DNA of 35,414 nucleotides from Prolixibacteraceae bacterium (lineage in GTDB: Bacteria > Bacteroidota > Bacteroidia > Bacteroidales > Prolixibacteraceae), in the NCBI GenBank assembly GCA_947475715.1, contig CANJNY010000040.1, positions 1 through 35,414 of the forward strand, in the 5' to 3' direction. The translations under genes and the position numbers were made by a program. Shown one piece after another: positions 7,787 through 15,718 of this stretch. Each line of letters begins with the position of its first letter. Within the stretch, counting starts at the first letter, position 1. A model generated the notes under the pieces. That model was not told the origin of the DNA, searched no databases, and saw only the letters and a program-made list of their open reading frames with translations.

Positions 7787-9415
7787 ATGGATAACAGAAC
7801 CCGAAGAATAGCGATTTGGTTACCGGTAATCGTTGTTGCAGCAATTGCAGCCGGTATTTATCTTGGTGTGAAATTGCAAACAAAAAAACAGTTGCTCACC
7901 CGCACCATGTTTCTTAACAACGCGAACAAAATTGGTTCGATCCTCAATCTTGTTGAGAAGAATTATGTAGATACGGTCGATTCAAAAAAGATGATCGAGA
8001 CTGCCATACCCGAAATACTTAAACAGCTCGATCCGCATACTGTTTATATTCCCGCAAAGGATATGCAGGAAGTTGGCGAAGAGATGTCTGGTAATTTCAG
8101 CGGAATCGGGGTACAGTTCTCCATTCAGAATGATACAATAATGGTGATTGATGTTATTTCGGGAGGTCCATCACAGAAGCTGGGAATAAGGGCAGGCGAC
8201 CGTATTGTCAGGGTTAATGACTCTATAATGGCAGGCGTTAAGGTGACCAATGATAAGGTGCTTAAAAAACTTCGGGGGGAAAAGGGAACCCATGTAAAAG
8301 TGGGTATTGCCCGTAAGGGTTTTGGCGAACTGATCTCCTTTGACATTGTAAGGGGAGAGATTCCGCTATACAGTATTGATGTCAGCTATATGATCAATGC
8401 AAATACCGGGTTTATCAAGGTTGGCCGTTTCGCGGAGAAAACTTATGAGGAGTTTATGAGCGGAGTTGAAAAGCTGGATAAAGCAGGCGCAAAACAACTA
8501 ATCATCGACCTGAGAGGAAATCCGGGTGGTTATCTGGGGGCAGTGATAAAAATGGTAAGCGAATTTTTAAGTGTTGAAGAGCTGGTTGTTTATACCGAGG
8601 GAAGAACACAGCCTAAGCGGGTATTTAATGCAGAAAAAATAGGCGCTTTCTTTGGAAAGAAAGTTGTCGTACTGGTGGATGAATATTCCGCATCAGCGAG
8701 TGAGATTTTTGCAGGAGCTATTCAGGATAATGACAGAGGAACAATTATCGGTCGTCGTACCTTTGGCAAGGGGCTGGTTCAGGAGCAAGTCCCATTTTAT
8801 GATGGTTCGGCAATTCGTTTGACTGTCGCAAGATATTATACACCCGCTGGTCGTTGCATACAAAAGTCTTACAAAAACGGGCTTGACGACTATTACGGCG
8901 ATCTAAAGCGAAGATATGTACATGGTGAACTGGAACAAAAAGATAGTATTAAATATGCTGACACCCATAAATATTACACCCGCAACAAACGGGTAGTCTA
9001 TGGTGGGGGCGGAATTATGCCAGATATCTTTGTGGCTGCCGATACATCGGGAATGTCTCCCTATTATTCAAAGGTCGTCATGAAAGGACTTGTCTATCAA
9101 TATGCATTTGACTTTTCGGATAAAAACCGCACTGAGCTTGGTAAACTGAAGACAGGAAAAGAATTTGAGGATTATTTGTTAAAACATAAAATCCTCAGTT
9201 TATTTACCGAATACTCAGCAAAACAAGGTACTCCGGCAGATCCCAAATCGTTGGCACTTTCAGGCAAAATCATTGAGGCTCAGCTTATGGCTTATATTGC
9301 ACGAAATATTATCGGGGAAGTTGGTTTTTACTCGGTAATCAGTAAAATTGATGCCACCCTTCTGGAAGCAGTTAAGGCGTTGGATACTAAAAATAAACTT
9401 GTTGAATCGAATTGA
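7787..9415 (+). CDS. ctpA: C-terminal processing protease, S41A family (CtpA-like)
   Basis: Membrane-anchored periplasmic serine protease of the tail-specific/CtpA family. 542 residues: an N-terminal membrane helix (about 8-28, no evident cleavage site), a PDZ domain (about 95-180, with GIGVQFS and GIRAGDRIVRVNDS), and the S41 peptidase core (about 200-375). The catalytic dyad is visible: S303 in EYSASASE and K328 in TFGKGLVQ, 25 residues apart as in CtpB. A C-terminal extension of about 120 residues (420-542) is helical in character and common in Bacteroidota homologues. Such proteases trim C-termini of envelope proteins or activate signalling proteins; the substrate here cannot be read from sequence. 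The ORF ends 16 nt before a strong hairpin. Confidence 0.92.
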   Translation: MDNRTRRIAIWLPVIVVAAIAAGIYLGVKLQTKKQLLTRTMFLNNANKIGSILNLVEKNYVDTVDSKKMIETAIPEILKQLDPHTVYIPAKDMQEVGEEMSGNFSGIGVQFSIQNDTIMVIDVISGGPSQKLGIRAGDRIVRVNDSIMAGVKVTNDKVLKKLRGEKGTHVKVGIARKGFGELISFDIVRGEIPLYSIDVSYMINANTGFIKVGRFAEKTYEEFMSGVEKLDKAGAKQLIIDLRGNPGGYLGAVIKMVSEFLSVEELVVYTEGRTQPKRVFNAEKIGAFFGKKVVVLVDEYSASASEIFAGAIQDNDRGTIIGRRTFGKGLVQEQVPFYDGSAIRLTVARYYTPAGRCIQKSYKNGLDDYYGDLKRRYVHGELEQKDSIKYADTHKYYTRNKRVVYGGGGIMPDIFVAADTSGMSPYYSKVVMKGLVYQYAFDFSDKNRTELGKLKTGKEFEDYLLKHKILSLFTEYSAKQGTPADPKSLALSGKIIEAQLMAYIARNIIGEVGFYSVISKIDATLLEAVKALDTKNKLVESN

Positions 9416-9430
9416 TTGTTCACTAATTTA

Positions 9431-9474
9431 GTGACGGCCGGACTTGTTCATGTATTAACAAGTCCGGCCGTCAC
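9431..9474 (+). terminator. Perfect hairpin after ctpA, probable terminator
   Basis: An 18-bp perfect stem, GTGACGGCCGGACTTGTT (9431-9448) with its exact complement at 9457-9474, and an 8-nt loop. It begins 16 nt after the ctpA stop codon. Only a weak T-run follows (GTTTAA), so it may act as a terminator or as a 3'-end stabiliser. Confidence 0.65.
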
Positions 9475-9829
9475 GTTTAACCCCTTATATCCGATTATAA
9501 AGACTCCTTATAAAATCCAATTTTCCTAATTTCTGCATCCCTTAAAGGACTATTTAAAACTTAGGAGTGATCTTACTTTACTACCCATATTAAATCCCTA
9601 AAAAGCACTGATATTAAGATCAGGAAAAACGCTGCAGAAGTTTTCTGCAAATAAACTCATGTTTTAACCGAAGGAAAGGTGGGATATAGGCAATTTATAT
9701 TTGCCCCGTTAGGAGCTCCCTAACGGGAATTAACGCTAAATTGCTGTAAAACTTGTGTGGCACAAATACAAAATTTTTCGTACCTTTGCAAATCGGTAAT
9801 AGAACAAATCCCCTTAAATTATATATTGA
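9475..9829. other. 355-base gene-free stretch before the cold-shock gene
   Basis: No convincing ORF of useful length is present on either strand. It holds a hairpin at 9705-9727 (CCCGTTAGG/CCTAACGGG around AGCTC) and, at its end, the promoter of the cold-shock-domain gene. The hairpin lies upstream of that promoter and could be a regulatory site or a repeat. Confidence 0.5.
9753..9788 (+). promoter_or_regulatory. Bacteroidota-type promoter for the cold-shock gene
   Basis: TACCTTTG at 9781-9788 is an exact TAnnTTTG -7 element, with a possible TTG of the -33 element at 9753-9755 (25-nt spacing, slightly long). Transcription would start about 35 nt before the ATG at 9830. The sequence around it (TACCTTTGCAAA) is a familiar Bacteroidota promoter form. 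Confidence 0.55.
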
Positions 9830-10282
9830 ATGGCCAAATCACAAGATACCTTTAACAAGAAAGAAAAAGAGAAAAAACGTCTGAAAAAACGGCAGGATAA
9901 GAGTCAAAAAAAAGAAGAACGTAAAGGCAGCTCAACGGGAGGCGACTTTGAGAGCATGTTAGCTTATGTCGATGAAAACGGAAACCTTACCGATACCCCT
10001 CCGGATCCATCAAAGAAACGTAAAGTTAATGCCAGTTCAATTGAGATCAGTGTTCCCCGCAGAGAAGAAGAAGATCAGATTACCGAACGTATTGGACGAA
10101 TTGATTTCTTTAACGATTCCAAAGGATATGGCTTCATCAAAGAGCATGAAACCAACGAGAAATATTTCGTACACATCAATGGGTTAACAGAAGATGTGAA
10201 AGAGGGCGACGTTGTTACCTTCGAGCTTGAAAGAGGATTAAAAGGGTTAAATGCTATTGGAGTAAAAAAAGTAAAGCCTTAA
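9830..10282 (+). CDS. Cold-shock-domain protein with Lys-rich N-terminus
   Basis: 150 residues. The C-terminal 64 residues (about 87-150) form a cold-shock domain that binds single-stranded nucleic acid: RNP1 is KGYGFI (98-103), RNP2 is YFVHI (112-116), and the domain closes with VTFELERGLKGLNAIGVKKV. Residues 1-32 are extremely rich in Lys, Glu and Arg and likely helical, followed by a low-complexity linker (33-85). CspA itself is about 70 residues, so half of this protein is extension, a form seen in Bacteroidota. Probable RNA chaperone or translation modulator. Its stop codon overlaps that of the convergent gene on the minus strand by three bases. Confidence 0.85.
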   Translation: MAKSQDTFNKKEKEKKRLKKRQDKSQKKEERKGSSTGGDFESMLAYVDENGNLTDTPPDPSKKRKVNASSIEISVPRREEEDQITERIGRIDFFNDSKGYGFIKEHETNEKYFVHINGLTEDVKEGDVVTFELERGLKGLNAIGVKKVKP

Positions 10283-11481
10283 ACAATCAGGCTCTTACCG
10301 AAAACGCGGAATCGTTTATAAACCTGGCCACCAACCTTTTCCATTTCAGCACGTACCTTGGTGTTATTTTCCAGTTCGAGGTGTGAGTCCATGATACGTT
10401 TTCCCAGATTATAGGCCGATTCAAACATTTTTATACCCATCATCACATCGAGTCCTTTGCCACGGTAAGCGGGATCAACCCCTCCAAGCAACAGGTTTAT
10501 CTGATTTGATTTTCGCGCAGCTGCAAAGATCTTAAAAATACCGAACGGGAACAGATAACCTTTTGCTTTGATTATACCATCACCAATGTGTGACATCGCA
10601 ATCACAAATGAAACAACCTCATGTTTTTCGTTGACTACCACCTTAATAAAACGAGGATTAATCAGAAAAAGGTAACGATTAGCAAAATCGTCCATCTCTT
10701 TTTCTGAGAATGGGGTAAAACCAATGATATCACTAAAGGTGAGATTCAGCAGATGTAATACCGGATGAATATATGGTTTGACCTTTCTGCGCGAGGTAAA
10801 TTCCAATACCTGCAGCCCGGGGTTATTCCTCACAGTGCGTTCGTGAATCTTTAGGTAAAACGGAGGAACGGGATGAGGTATTTCAATTTTATAGGCCACA
10901 AGATCAAACTCCTTTGAAAATGAATTATTTTCAAGCAGCTCAACCTGATAGGGGTAGTTACAGTTTGATGAGATCACGGTTGGCTCGTCAAACCCTTCAA
11001 TAAGAAACCCTTGTGGATCCTTATCTGAAAAAGCCAGAGGTCCCACGAGTCTTTCCATCCCTTTTGATCTCCCCCAGTTCTCAATTGCCTGTAACAATGC
11101 TTTGGCAACCTGTTCATCATTCCACGTTTCAAAAAAGGCAAACCGGGCATTTTTCTCTTCATGTAATGCATTATATTTGCGGTGAATAATCCCCATAATC
11201 CTTCCAACCACCTTGCCTTCACAATAAGCCAGCAATAAGAGGGTATCGCATGATTCAAATGACTTATTAATCTTAGGATTAAAAAATTCCCAGTCGTCCA
11301 TGTAGATCGGGGGAACCCAATTAAAATGCCCCTTATGAATCATTGCTGGCAAATGAATAAACTTTCTTAGTTCACTCTTTGAGCTTACTTTCTTTATATT
11401 AATTTCTTTGCCGGAAAATGAAGGATTTCCTGACGATGTTCCGGCAGTGTCAACATGTTGAAGATCTGAAATTTTATCCAT
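10279..11481 (-). CDS. GNAT-fold acyltransferase-like protein, substrate unknown
   Basis: 400 residues, no signal peptide or membrane helix, so cytoplasmic. The first ~30 residues are low-complexity. Residues about 85-160 resemble a GNAT core (LLLAYCEGKVVGRIMGII followed by a helix and WGRSKGMERLVGPLAFSD), and a second GNAT-like segment may lie around 275-380 (VSFVIAMS, then GGVDPAYRGKGLDVMM with an R-G-K-G acetyl-CoA-loop-like sequence). Proteins of this type are widespread and uncharacterised in Bacteroidota. It is convergent with the cold-shock gene and preceded by the beta-helix gene on the same strand with a 71-nt gap, so it may be read from the latter's transcript. Confidence 0.65.
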   Translation of the reverse strand: MDKISDLQHVDTAGTSSGNPSFSGKEINIKKVSSKSELRKFIHLPAMIHKGHFNWVPPIYMDDWEFFNPKINKSFESCDTLLLLAYCEGKVVGRIMGIIHRKYNALHEEKNARFAFFETWNDEQVAKALLQAIENWGRSKGMERLVGPLAFSDKDPQGFLIEGFDEPTVISSNCNYPYQVELLENNSFSKEFDLVAYKIEIPHPVPPFYLKIHERTVRNNPGLQVLEFTSRRKVKPYIHPVLHLLNLTFSDIIGFTPFSEKEMDDFANRYLFLINPRFIKVVVNEKHEVVSFVIAMSHIGDGIIKAKGYLFPFGIFKIFAAARKSNQINLLLGGVDPAYRGKGLDVMMGIKMFESAYNLGKRIMDSHLELENNTKVRAEMEKVGGQVYKRFRVFGKSLIV

Positions 11482-11552
11482 TTACCTGACTTAAAAATGT
11501 GTTTGATATATTATCAGCGTGCAAGATATTTTTTTTTAGCATACCATGCAAA

Positions 11553-14252
11553 TTATTGAATGATCAATTTTTTAGTTGAGCTTCCCTTATTGGAAGTGAC
11601 TGTCATCAAATAGAATCCCTTTCCTTGACGGGTTAAATCAATATTGGTTAAGGTTTGTAAGTTCAGGATTGATGAAGTATATATTTTTTCTCCCAGCATA
11701 TTGGAGATAACCACCTTATATTCCGGAGAACTCCCGAGCAACAGGCTAAATGTACCATTACTTGGATTTGGGAAAACAGTAATCTCGCTTTCATCAAGGT
11801 AATTCTTAACAGGAGTTACCCCTTCGATACTAAAGGTTTGCGCAGCATTTGGACAGATGCTATTTGAAGCAGTAACGGTAATGGGATCAAAGTTCCCGAT
11901 ATTGGGGGGGATCCCGCTCAAAGTCGCACCATCAAAAGTCATCCATGCAGGAGTTCCGGTAACTTTCAGTGATGGCTCGGGTGATCCGGTTGCAACAATT
12001 GAATAGCTGTACAGGGTTCCGGGTTTGGCATAGGAGGCAGGGGTACTTGTAATCGCCGGAGCAGCTGTATGCGGATTCACATTTGAAGAGAGATGCATCT
12101 CATTAAAAATAGTTGCAGTACCCGTCGATGTGGTACCATTGTAACGCATCAGATTCATAATCTTTACACTATGGCTCCCGCAATCGACACGAAGCGAATA
12201 TTCTCCCACATTGTCAGTCCCAAAATTATACCCATTTACGGATCCCGACTTTACCCACATACCAACATTGGAGCCATACGAAAAACAGTTTAATACCTGT
12301 TCGTCGGAAGCTCCGTCAATAATAAGATGTTTCTCAAGAACCTTAGTTACCGGATCAATTAATTGAGTAAATACATTGCTTTCTGACAGCCATCCCGGGA
12401 CACCGTAACTGCAACGATCGGCCTTGGCAGGGTTGGTCAGACAATTCTCAATCCAACCATGAGAACTCGCTCCGACAACAATTCCCTTGTTATATATTGC
12501 CCCTGAAACATTCCGGATAAAATGGTTGTCGCATTGGCTGCTGCCGAAATCGACGGCATTATATATTCCGGTAAGACCAATATTAACCAGATAAAGGTTT
12601 GATCCCGATCCCCGGATCGTAAAGGGAAATGGTTTTACTCCATTTGCCGGATTATTATTCGGGTAGAAAAAGCGAACTCCGCTTATCCCTGCATTGTTCC
12701 CCTTTAAAGTGACCAAAGCAACATCAATTTCTGATTTTGAGGTATTCAGCCCTTCATAACCCAATAATGTAGTTCCAAAACTCAGATCATTCTGGTCGAG
12801 CTGTGGAACCGAGGATGCTCCCCGTAACTCCACATTTGCAGGGACCGAAAGATGGGAACTGATTTTATACCACCCTGCAGGGAGATAAACCACTCCGCCT
12901 CCATGACTGCCGGCATCATTAAGCGCAGCCTGAATTGCAGGCGTGGCATCATTAGCGGGAATAGCGGTTTGAGGAACCGAATATGGGGCGCTATATGGAG
13001 CCTTTGAAACATCGAAGATTTCATTTCGGGTAGTTCGCGGAATGGCCATGCATTCGGTATATGATTCAGCGGTAGTACCCGGTGAATATGTCTGGACACT
13101 TCCACTGGTGAGACCTTCGAGTGTACAGTCGGTTACCTTAATAAATCCGCCGGATAAGTTTTTAACTGAATTAATGCTTCCACTGAGCTTGCTCCGAAGG
13201 AATGAAGTCCCCCACCGATCATCCAGTGCATCAGCCTTTACGGCAATATTAGTGTTAATAATGTTTGCATATACAAACTCTCCGCTGAACTTAATCCGGG
13301 CCCCGTCAACAATATTGATTCCAATGTTATATTCAGAACATTTAATATCATAGAACTGATCCCATTCCAAATCACCTAAAATATAGGCAATGCCATTGGC
13401 ACGTGTCCAGGAATTAAGGGTTGCCAAGGGTGGCGCCTTGTATCTGGCTCCTGCATTAGCCCAATAGGAATTATTAAAATTAATATGCGACCAGGTATCC
13501 ACATCGGCACTATTAAATGCGACAACACCATTGAAAAGTACCGTACCCATTACATTTCTTACTGTTCCACACTCATGAACCTCGGCATGATCCAAAGCAC
13601 ACTTCCCGATACCCCTGTAAGAGTTCAGCATCGTGCAATTGATAACATTATTAGCCATATAGGTTCCCGGCTGACCCGGCCACCCCCCTAAATTAAAAGT
13701 AAAGTTATATGACAGAGGATTATCTGCGTTCTGTAAAGGATAATATACAGTAAGTCCCATGGCGGCAGCAGAACCTCCGATCTGAAAAAGAACCGGCCCA
13801 TTGTCACCAGACCGGACGATCGCACTTATAACTGTGCCATAATCAGAACCAAAACTATCCGGATTACGCCAGTCTCCCCGCAAGGTTACAAAGGACTTCA
13901 CAAAAATTGTGTTTGAGACGGTATAGGTTCCTGAGGGGATCCATACTGTACCACCACCCAAAGCATAACAGGCATCTATGGCGCGCTGTATAGCCAGAGT
14001 TGCATCAATCACCCCGTTACTGTCAGCTCCAAAATCGGTAACATCAAAGTCGGCAATAACAACATCTTCGGTGGGATATCGTGGAATTACAACCTTTGCC
14101 GATGAGGCGGCTAAGGTTTCGGCAAGAAACAGTAGTATAAAAAACACACCCATTATTACAGTTAAATTATTTAAGAATAACCTCCTGTAATTACTATTTT
14201 GTTTAGAAGGATTATCCAATCCTTCAATTAAATCAAGATGTTGCTTGTTCAC
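11553..14252 (-). CDS. Two-lobed beta-helix (pectate lyase-3-like) T9SS cargo protein
   Basis: 899 residues from a GTG at 14252; an ATG at 14153 (residue 34) gives a weak signal peptide without basic residues, so the longer form with RR before the hydrophobic stretch (about 24-46) seems more likely. Two similar lobes open with the pectate-lyase-3/GH55-type motif: VTDFGADSNGVIDATLAIQ...GGGTVWIPSGTY (about 50-100) and IPANDATPAIQAAL...GGGVVYLPAGWY (about 425-470). Each is followed by right-handed beta-helix sequence. A putative-Ig-like domain (about 745-810, TPAWMTFDGATLSGIP) precedes a clear T9SS type A sorting domain starting at F827-P-N-P and ending with KGFYLMTVTSNKGSSTKKLIIQ. It is thus secreted across the outer membrane. 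Catalytic residues and substrate (a polysaccharide is likely) cannot be assigned. Confidence 0.85.
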   Translation of the reverse strand: MNKQHLDLIEGLDNPSKQNSNYRRLFLNNLTVIMGVFFILLFLAETLAASSAKVVIPRYPTEDVVIADFDVTDFGADSNGVIDATLAIQRAIDACYALGGGTVWIPSGTYTVSNTIFVKSFVTLRGDWRNPDSFGSDYGTVISAIVRSGDNGPVLFQIGGSAAAMGLTVYYPLQNADNPLSYNFTFNLGGWPGQPGTYMANNVINCTMLNSYRGIGKCALDHAEVHECGTVRNVMGTVLFNGVVAFNSADVDTWSHINFNNSYWANAGARYKAPPLATLNSWTRANGIAYILGDLEWDQFYDIKCSEYNIGINIVDGARIKFSGEFVYANIINTNIAVKADALDDRWGTSFLRSKLSGSINSVKNLSGGFIKVTDCTLEGLTSGSVQTYSPGTTAESYTECMAIPRTTRNEIFDVSKAPYSAPYSVPQTAIPANDATPAIQAALNDAGSHGGGVVYLPAGWYKISSHLSVPANVELRGASSVPQLDQNDLSFGTTLLGYEGLNTSKSEIDVALVTLKGNNAGISGVRFFYPNNNPANGVKPFPFTIRGSGSNLYLVNIGLTGIYNAVDFGSSQCDNHFIRNVSGAIYNKGIVVGASSHGWIENCLTNPAKADRCSYGVPGWLSESNVFTQLIDPVTKVLEKHLIIDGASDEQVLNCFSYGSNVGMWVKSGSVNGYNFGTDNVGEYSLRVDCGSHSVKIMNLMRYNGTTSTGTATIFNEMHLSSNVNPHTAAPAITSTPASYAKPGTLYSYSIVATGSPEPSLKVTGTPAWMTFDGATLSGIPPNIGNFDPITVTASNSICPNAAQTFSIEGVTPVKNYLDESEITVFPNPSNGTFSLLLGSSPEYKVVISNMLGEKIYTSSILNLQTLTNIDLTRQGKGFYLMTVTSNKGSSTKKLIIQ

Positions 14253-14272
14253 CTGTAAATATTTTATGTTTG
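14245..14272 (+). promoter_or_regulatory. Candidate promoter of the superoxide dismutase gene
   Basis: TTG at 14245-14247, a 17-nt spacer, and TATGTTTG at 14265-14272 match the Bacteroidota TTG-N17-23-TAnnTTTG pattern. The implied leader to the ATG at 14415 is about 135 nt. The element overlaps the 5' end of the divergent beta-helix gene. Confidence 0.4.
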
Positions 14273-14414
14273 ATATAGTTTGGAGTGCCTGAAGAAGGTC
14301 GTAAATGTAACCAAGTTCTGTGAATCCTCAACAAAGAAAAAATAATTTCAATTTTAGGTAAACAATTTCGCCCTTTATCCGTTTATAGAGTTAAACAATT
14401 TAAAACAAAAGATT

Positions 14415-15014
14415 ATGAGTTTTACACTACCAACGCTGAAATACGATTACAAGGCTCTCGAGCCTTATATCGACGCGCAGACCATGGAGATTCATCACTC
14501 CAAGCATCATGCCGCCTATACCAATAACCTGAATGCGGCTATTGAGAATACCGAGCTTGCCGGGAAAGCTATTGAAGAGCTATTCTCCAATGTTTCAAAG
14601 CTTGCGCCGGTTCTTCGCAACAATGGAGGTGGATTTTATAATCATAACCTTTACTGGGATGTGATGACACCTGGAGGAGCTTCAGGTCCGGAAGGAAAAT
14701 TGCTGGAAACTATCAATGGTTCATTTGGTTCTTTTGATCTGTTCAAAGAGGCTTTCACCAAAGCAGCGGTTACCCGTTTTGGAAGTGGCTGGGCATGGTT
14801 GGTTCAGAAAGGTGATAACTTAGTCGTTTCTTCAACGCCTAACCAGGATAATCCATTAATGGATGTGGCTGAAATACAGGGATCTCCAATTTTGGGTATT
14901 GATGTTTGGGAACATGCCTATTACCTGAAATATCAGAACAGACGTCCTGAATATATTGAAGCATTTTTCAAGGTGATCAACTGGAATGAAGTTGCCAAGA
15001 GGTTTAAAGCATAA
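14415..15014 (+). CDS. sodA: Superoxide dismutase, Mn-type Fe/Mn family
   Basis: Converts superoxide to oxygen and hydrogen peroxide; cytoplasmic, no signal peptide. At 199 residues it is full length. Metal ligands are H27 (EIHHSKHH), H77 (YNHNLYW), D163 and H167 (DVWEHAYYLKYQNRR). Two positions favour manganese: Gly at 73, where iron enzymes usually carry the active-site Gln, and Gln at 144 in PNQDNPLM, where manganese enzymes carry theirs. Cambialistic behaviour, known in some Bacteroidota enzymes, cannot be excluded. Monocistronic: own candidate promoter upstream and a terminator hairpin downstream. Confidence 0.95.
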   Translation: MSFTLPTLKYDYKALEPYIDAQTMEIHHSKHHAAYTNNLNAAIENTELAGKAIEELFSNVSKLAPVLRNNGGGFYNHNLYWDVMTPGGASGPEGKLLETINGSFGSFDLFKEAFTKAAVTRFGSGWAWLVQKGDNLVVSSTPNQDNPLMDVAEIQGSPILGIDVWEHAYYLKYQNRRPEYIEAFFKVINWNEVAKRFKA

Positions 15015-15083
15015 CATCTTCATTTTTATCGTATATTGAAATAGCTGTAACAAGCTATTTTTCAACACTATAAATCAGAAAAG

Positions 15084-15137
15084 GCGGAAAGAACAGCAGA
15101 GTTTAAGCTCAGCTGCTCCTTCCGCTATTTTTGTTTT
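15084..15137 (+). terminator. Rho-independent terminator of sodA
   Basis: A GC-rich imperfect stem, GCGGAA (15084-15089) to TTCCGC (15120-15125), with CAGC/GCTG and GAG/CTC pairing inside. It is followed directly by a T-rich tract (TATTTTTGTTTTT), 70 nt after the sodA stop. Confidence 0.75.
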
Positions 15138-15143
15138 TATCCA

Positions 15144-15173
15144 CGCTAAGAATTAAAAATTTGCCTCTTAGCG
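15144..15173. repeat. Small inverted repeat between convergent sodA and yqeY
   Basis: CGCTAAGA (15144-15151) and TCTTAGCG (15166-15173), an 8-bp stem with a 14-nt loop, 12 nt after the 3' end of yqeY. There is no U-run on either strand, so it is only a weak candidate end signal for the dcw transcript. Confidence 0.4.
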
Positions 15174-15184
15174 CAAAAAGAAGT

Positions 15185-15634
15185 TTACGGCAATAAGCTT
15201 TTTACCTTCTCAGAGATCAATCGCCCATCGACTTTCCCGGCTAACTCTTTCGAAGCGATCCCCATTACTTTTCCCATCTCCTTAATAGAAGTTGCGCCTG
15301 TCTGTTCTATAATGGCAGTAATGGCAGCGGTGAGTTCTTCATCTCCCATTTGTTTCGGCAAATAGCCCTCGAGGATTTTCACCTGCGCTATCTCAGGATC
15401 GTAAAGATCCATGCGGCTTTGCTGTTTGTAGATCTCTGCTGAATCACGGCCTTGTTTAGCCAGCTTTGCAATCGCCTTAATAGCAGCGTCATCGCTCAGC
15501 TCTTCACCACCACTTTTTGCTGTTTTTGCCTCAAGCAATACTTTCTTTACATTACGAAGAGCTTCGAGTCGCTCCTTATCCCTGGACAGCATGGCCAATC
15601 GGATGTCTTCACTGATCTGATCGAATAGATTCAT
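15185..15634 (-). CDS. yqeY: YqeY/GatB-YqeY domain protein
   Basis: 149 residues, the usual size of the stand-alone YqeY family, related to the tail domain of the GatB amidotransferase subunit. The helical N-terminal half (MNLFDQISEDIRLAMLSRDKERLEALRN) and the C-terminal segment (LEGYLPKQM, then IKEMGKVMG and ELAGKVDGRLIS) are typical. The molecular role is not settled; binding to tRNA or a tRNA-dependent enzyme is often supposed. It closes the dcw cluster 84 nt after ftsZ, a position I recall for many Bacteroidota. Confidence 0.9.
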   Translation of the reverse strand: MNLFDQISEDIRLAMLSRDKERLEALRNVKKVLLEAKTAKSGGEELSDDAAIKAIAKLAKQGRDSAEIYKQQSRMDLYDPEIAQVKILEGYLPKQMGDEELTAAITAIIEQTGATSIKEMGKVMGIASKELAGKVDGRLISEKVKSLLP

Positions 15635-15718
15635 ATTTTCTGTCTTAAATTGATATTTATTAATCTGTTAACCCTCAATGAGGTTGTTGAAATAAAGAAA
15701 TTATCGAATTTTTCAAAA

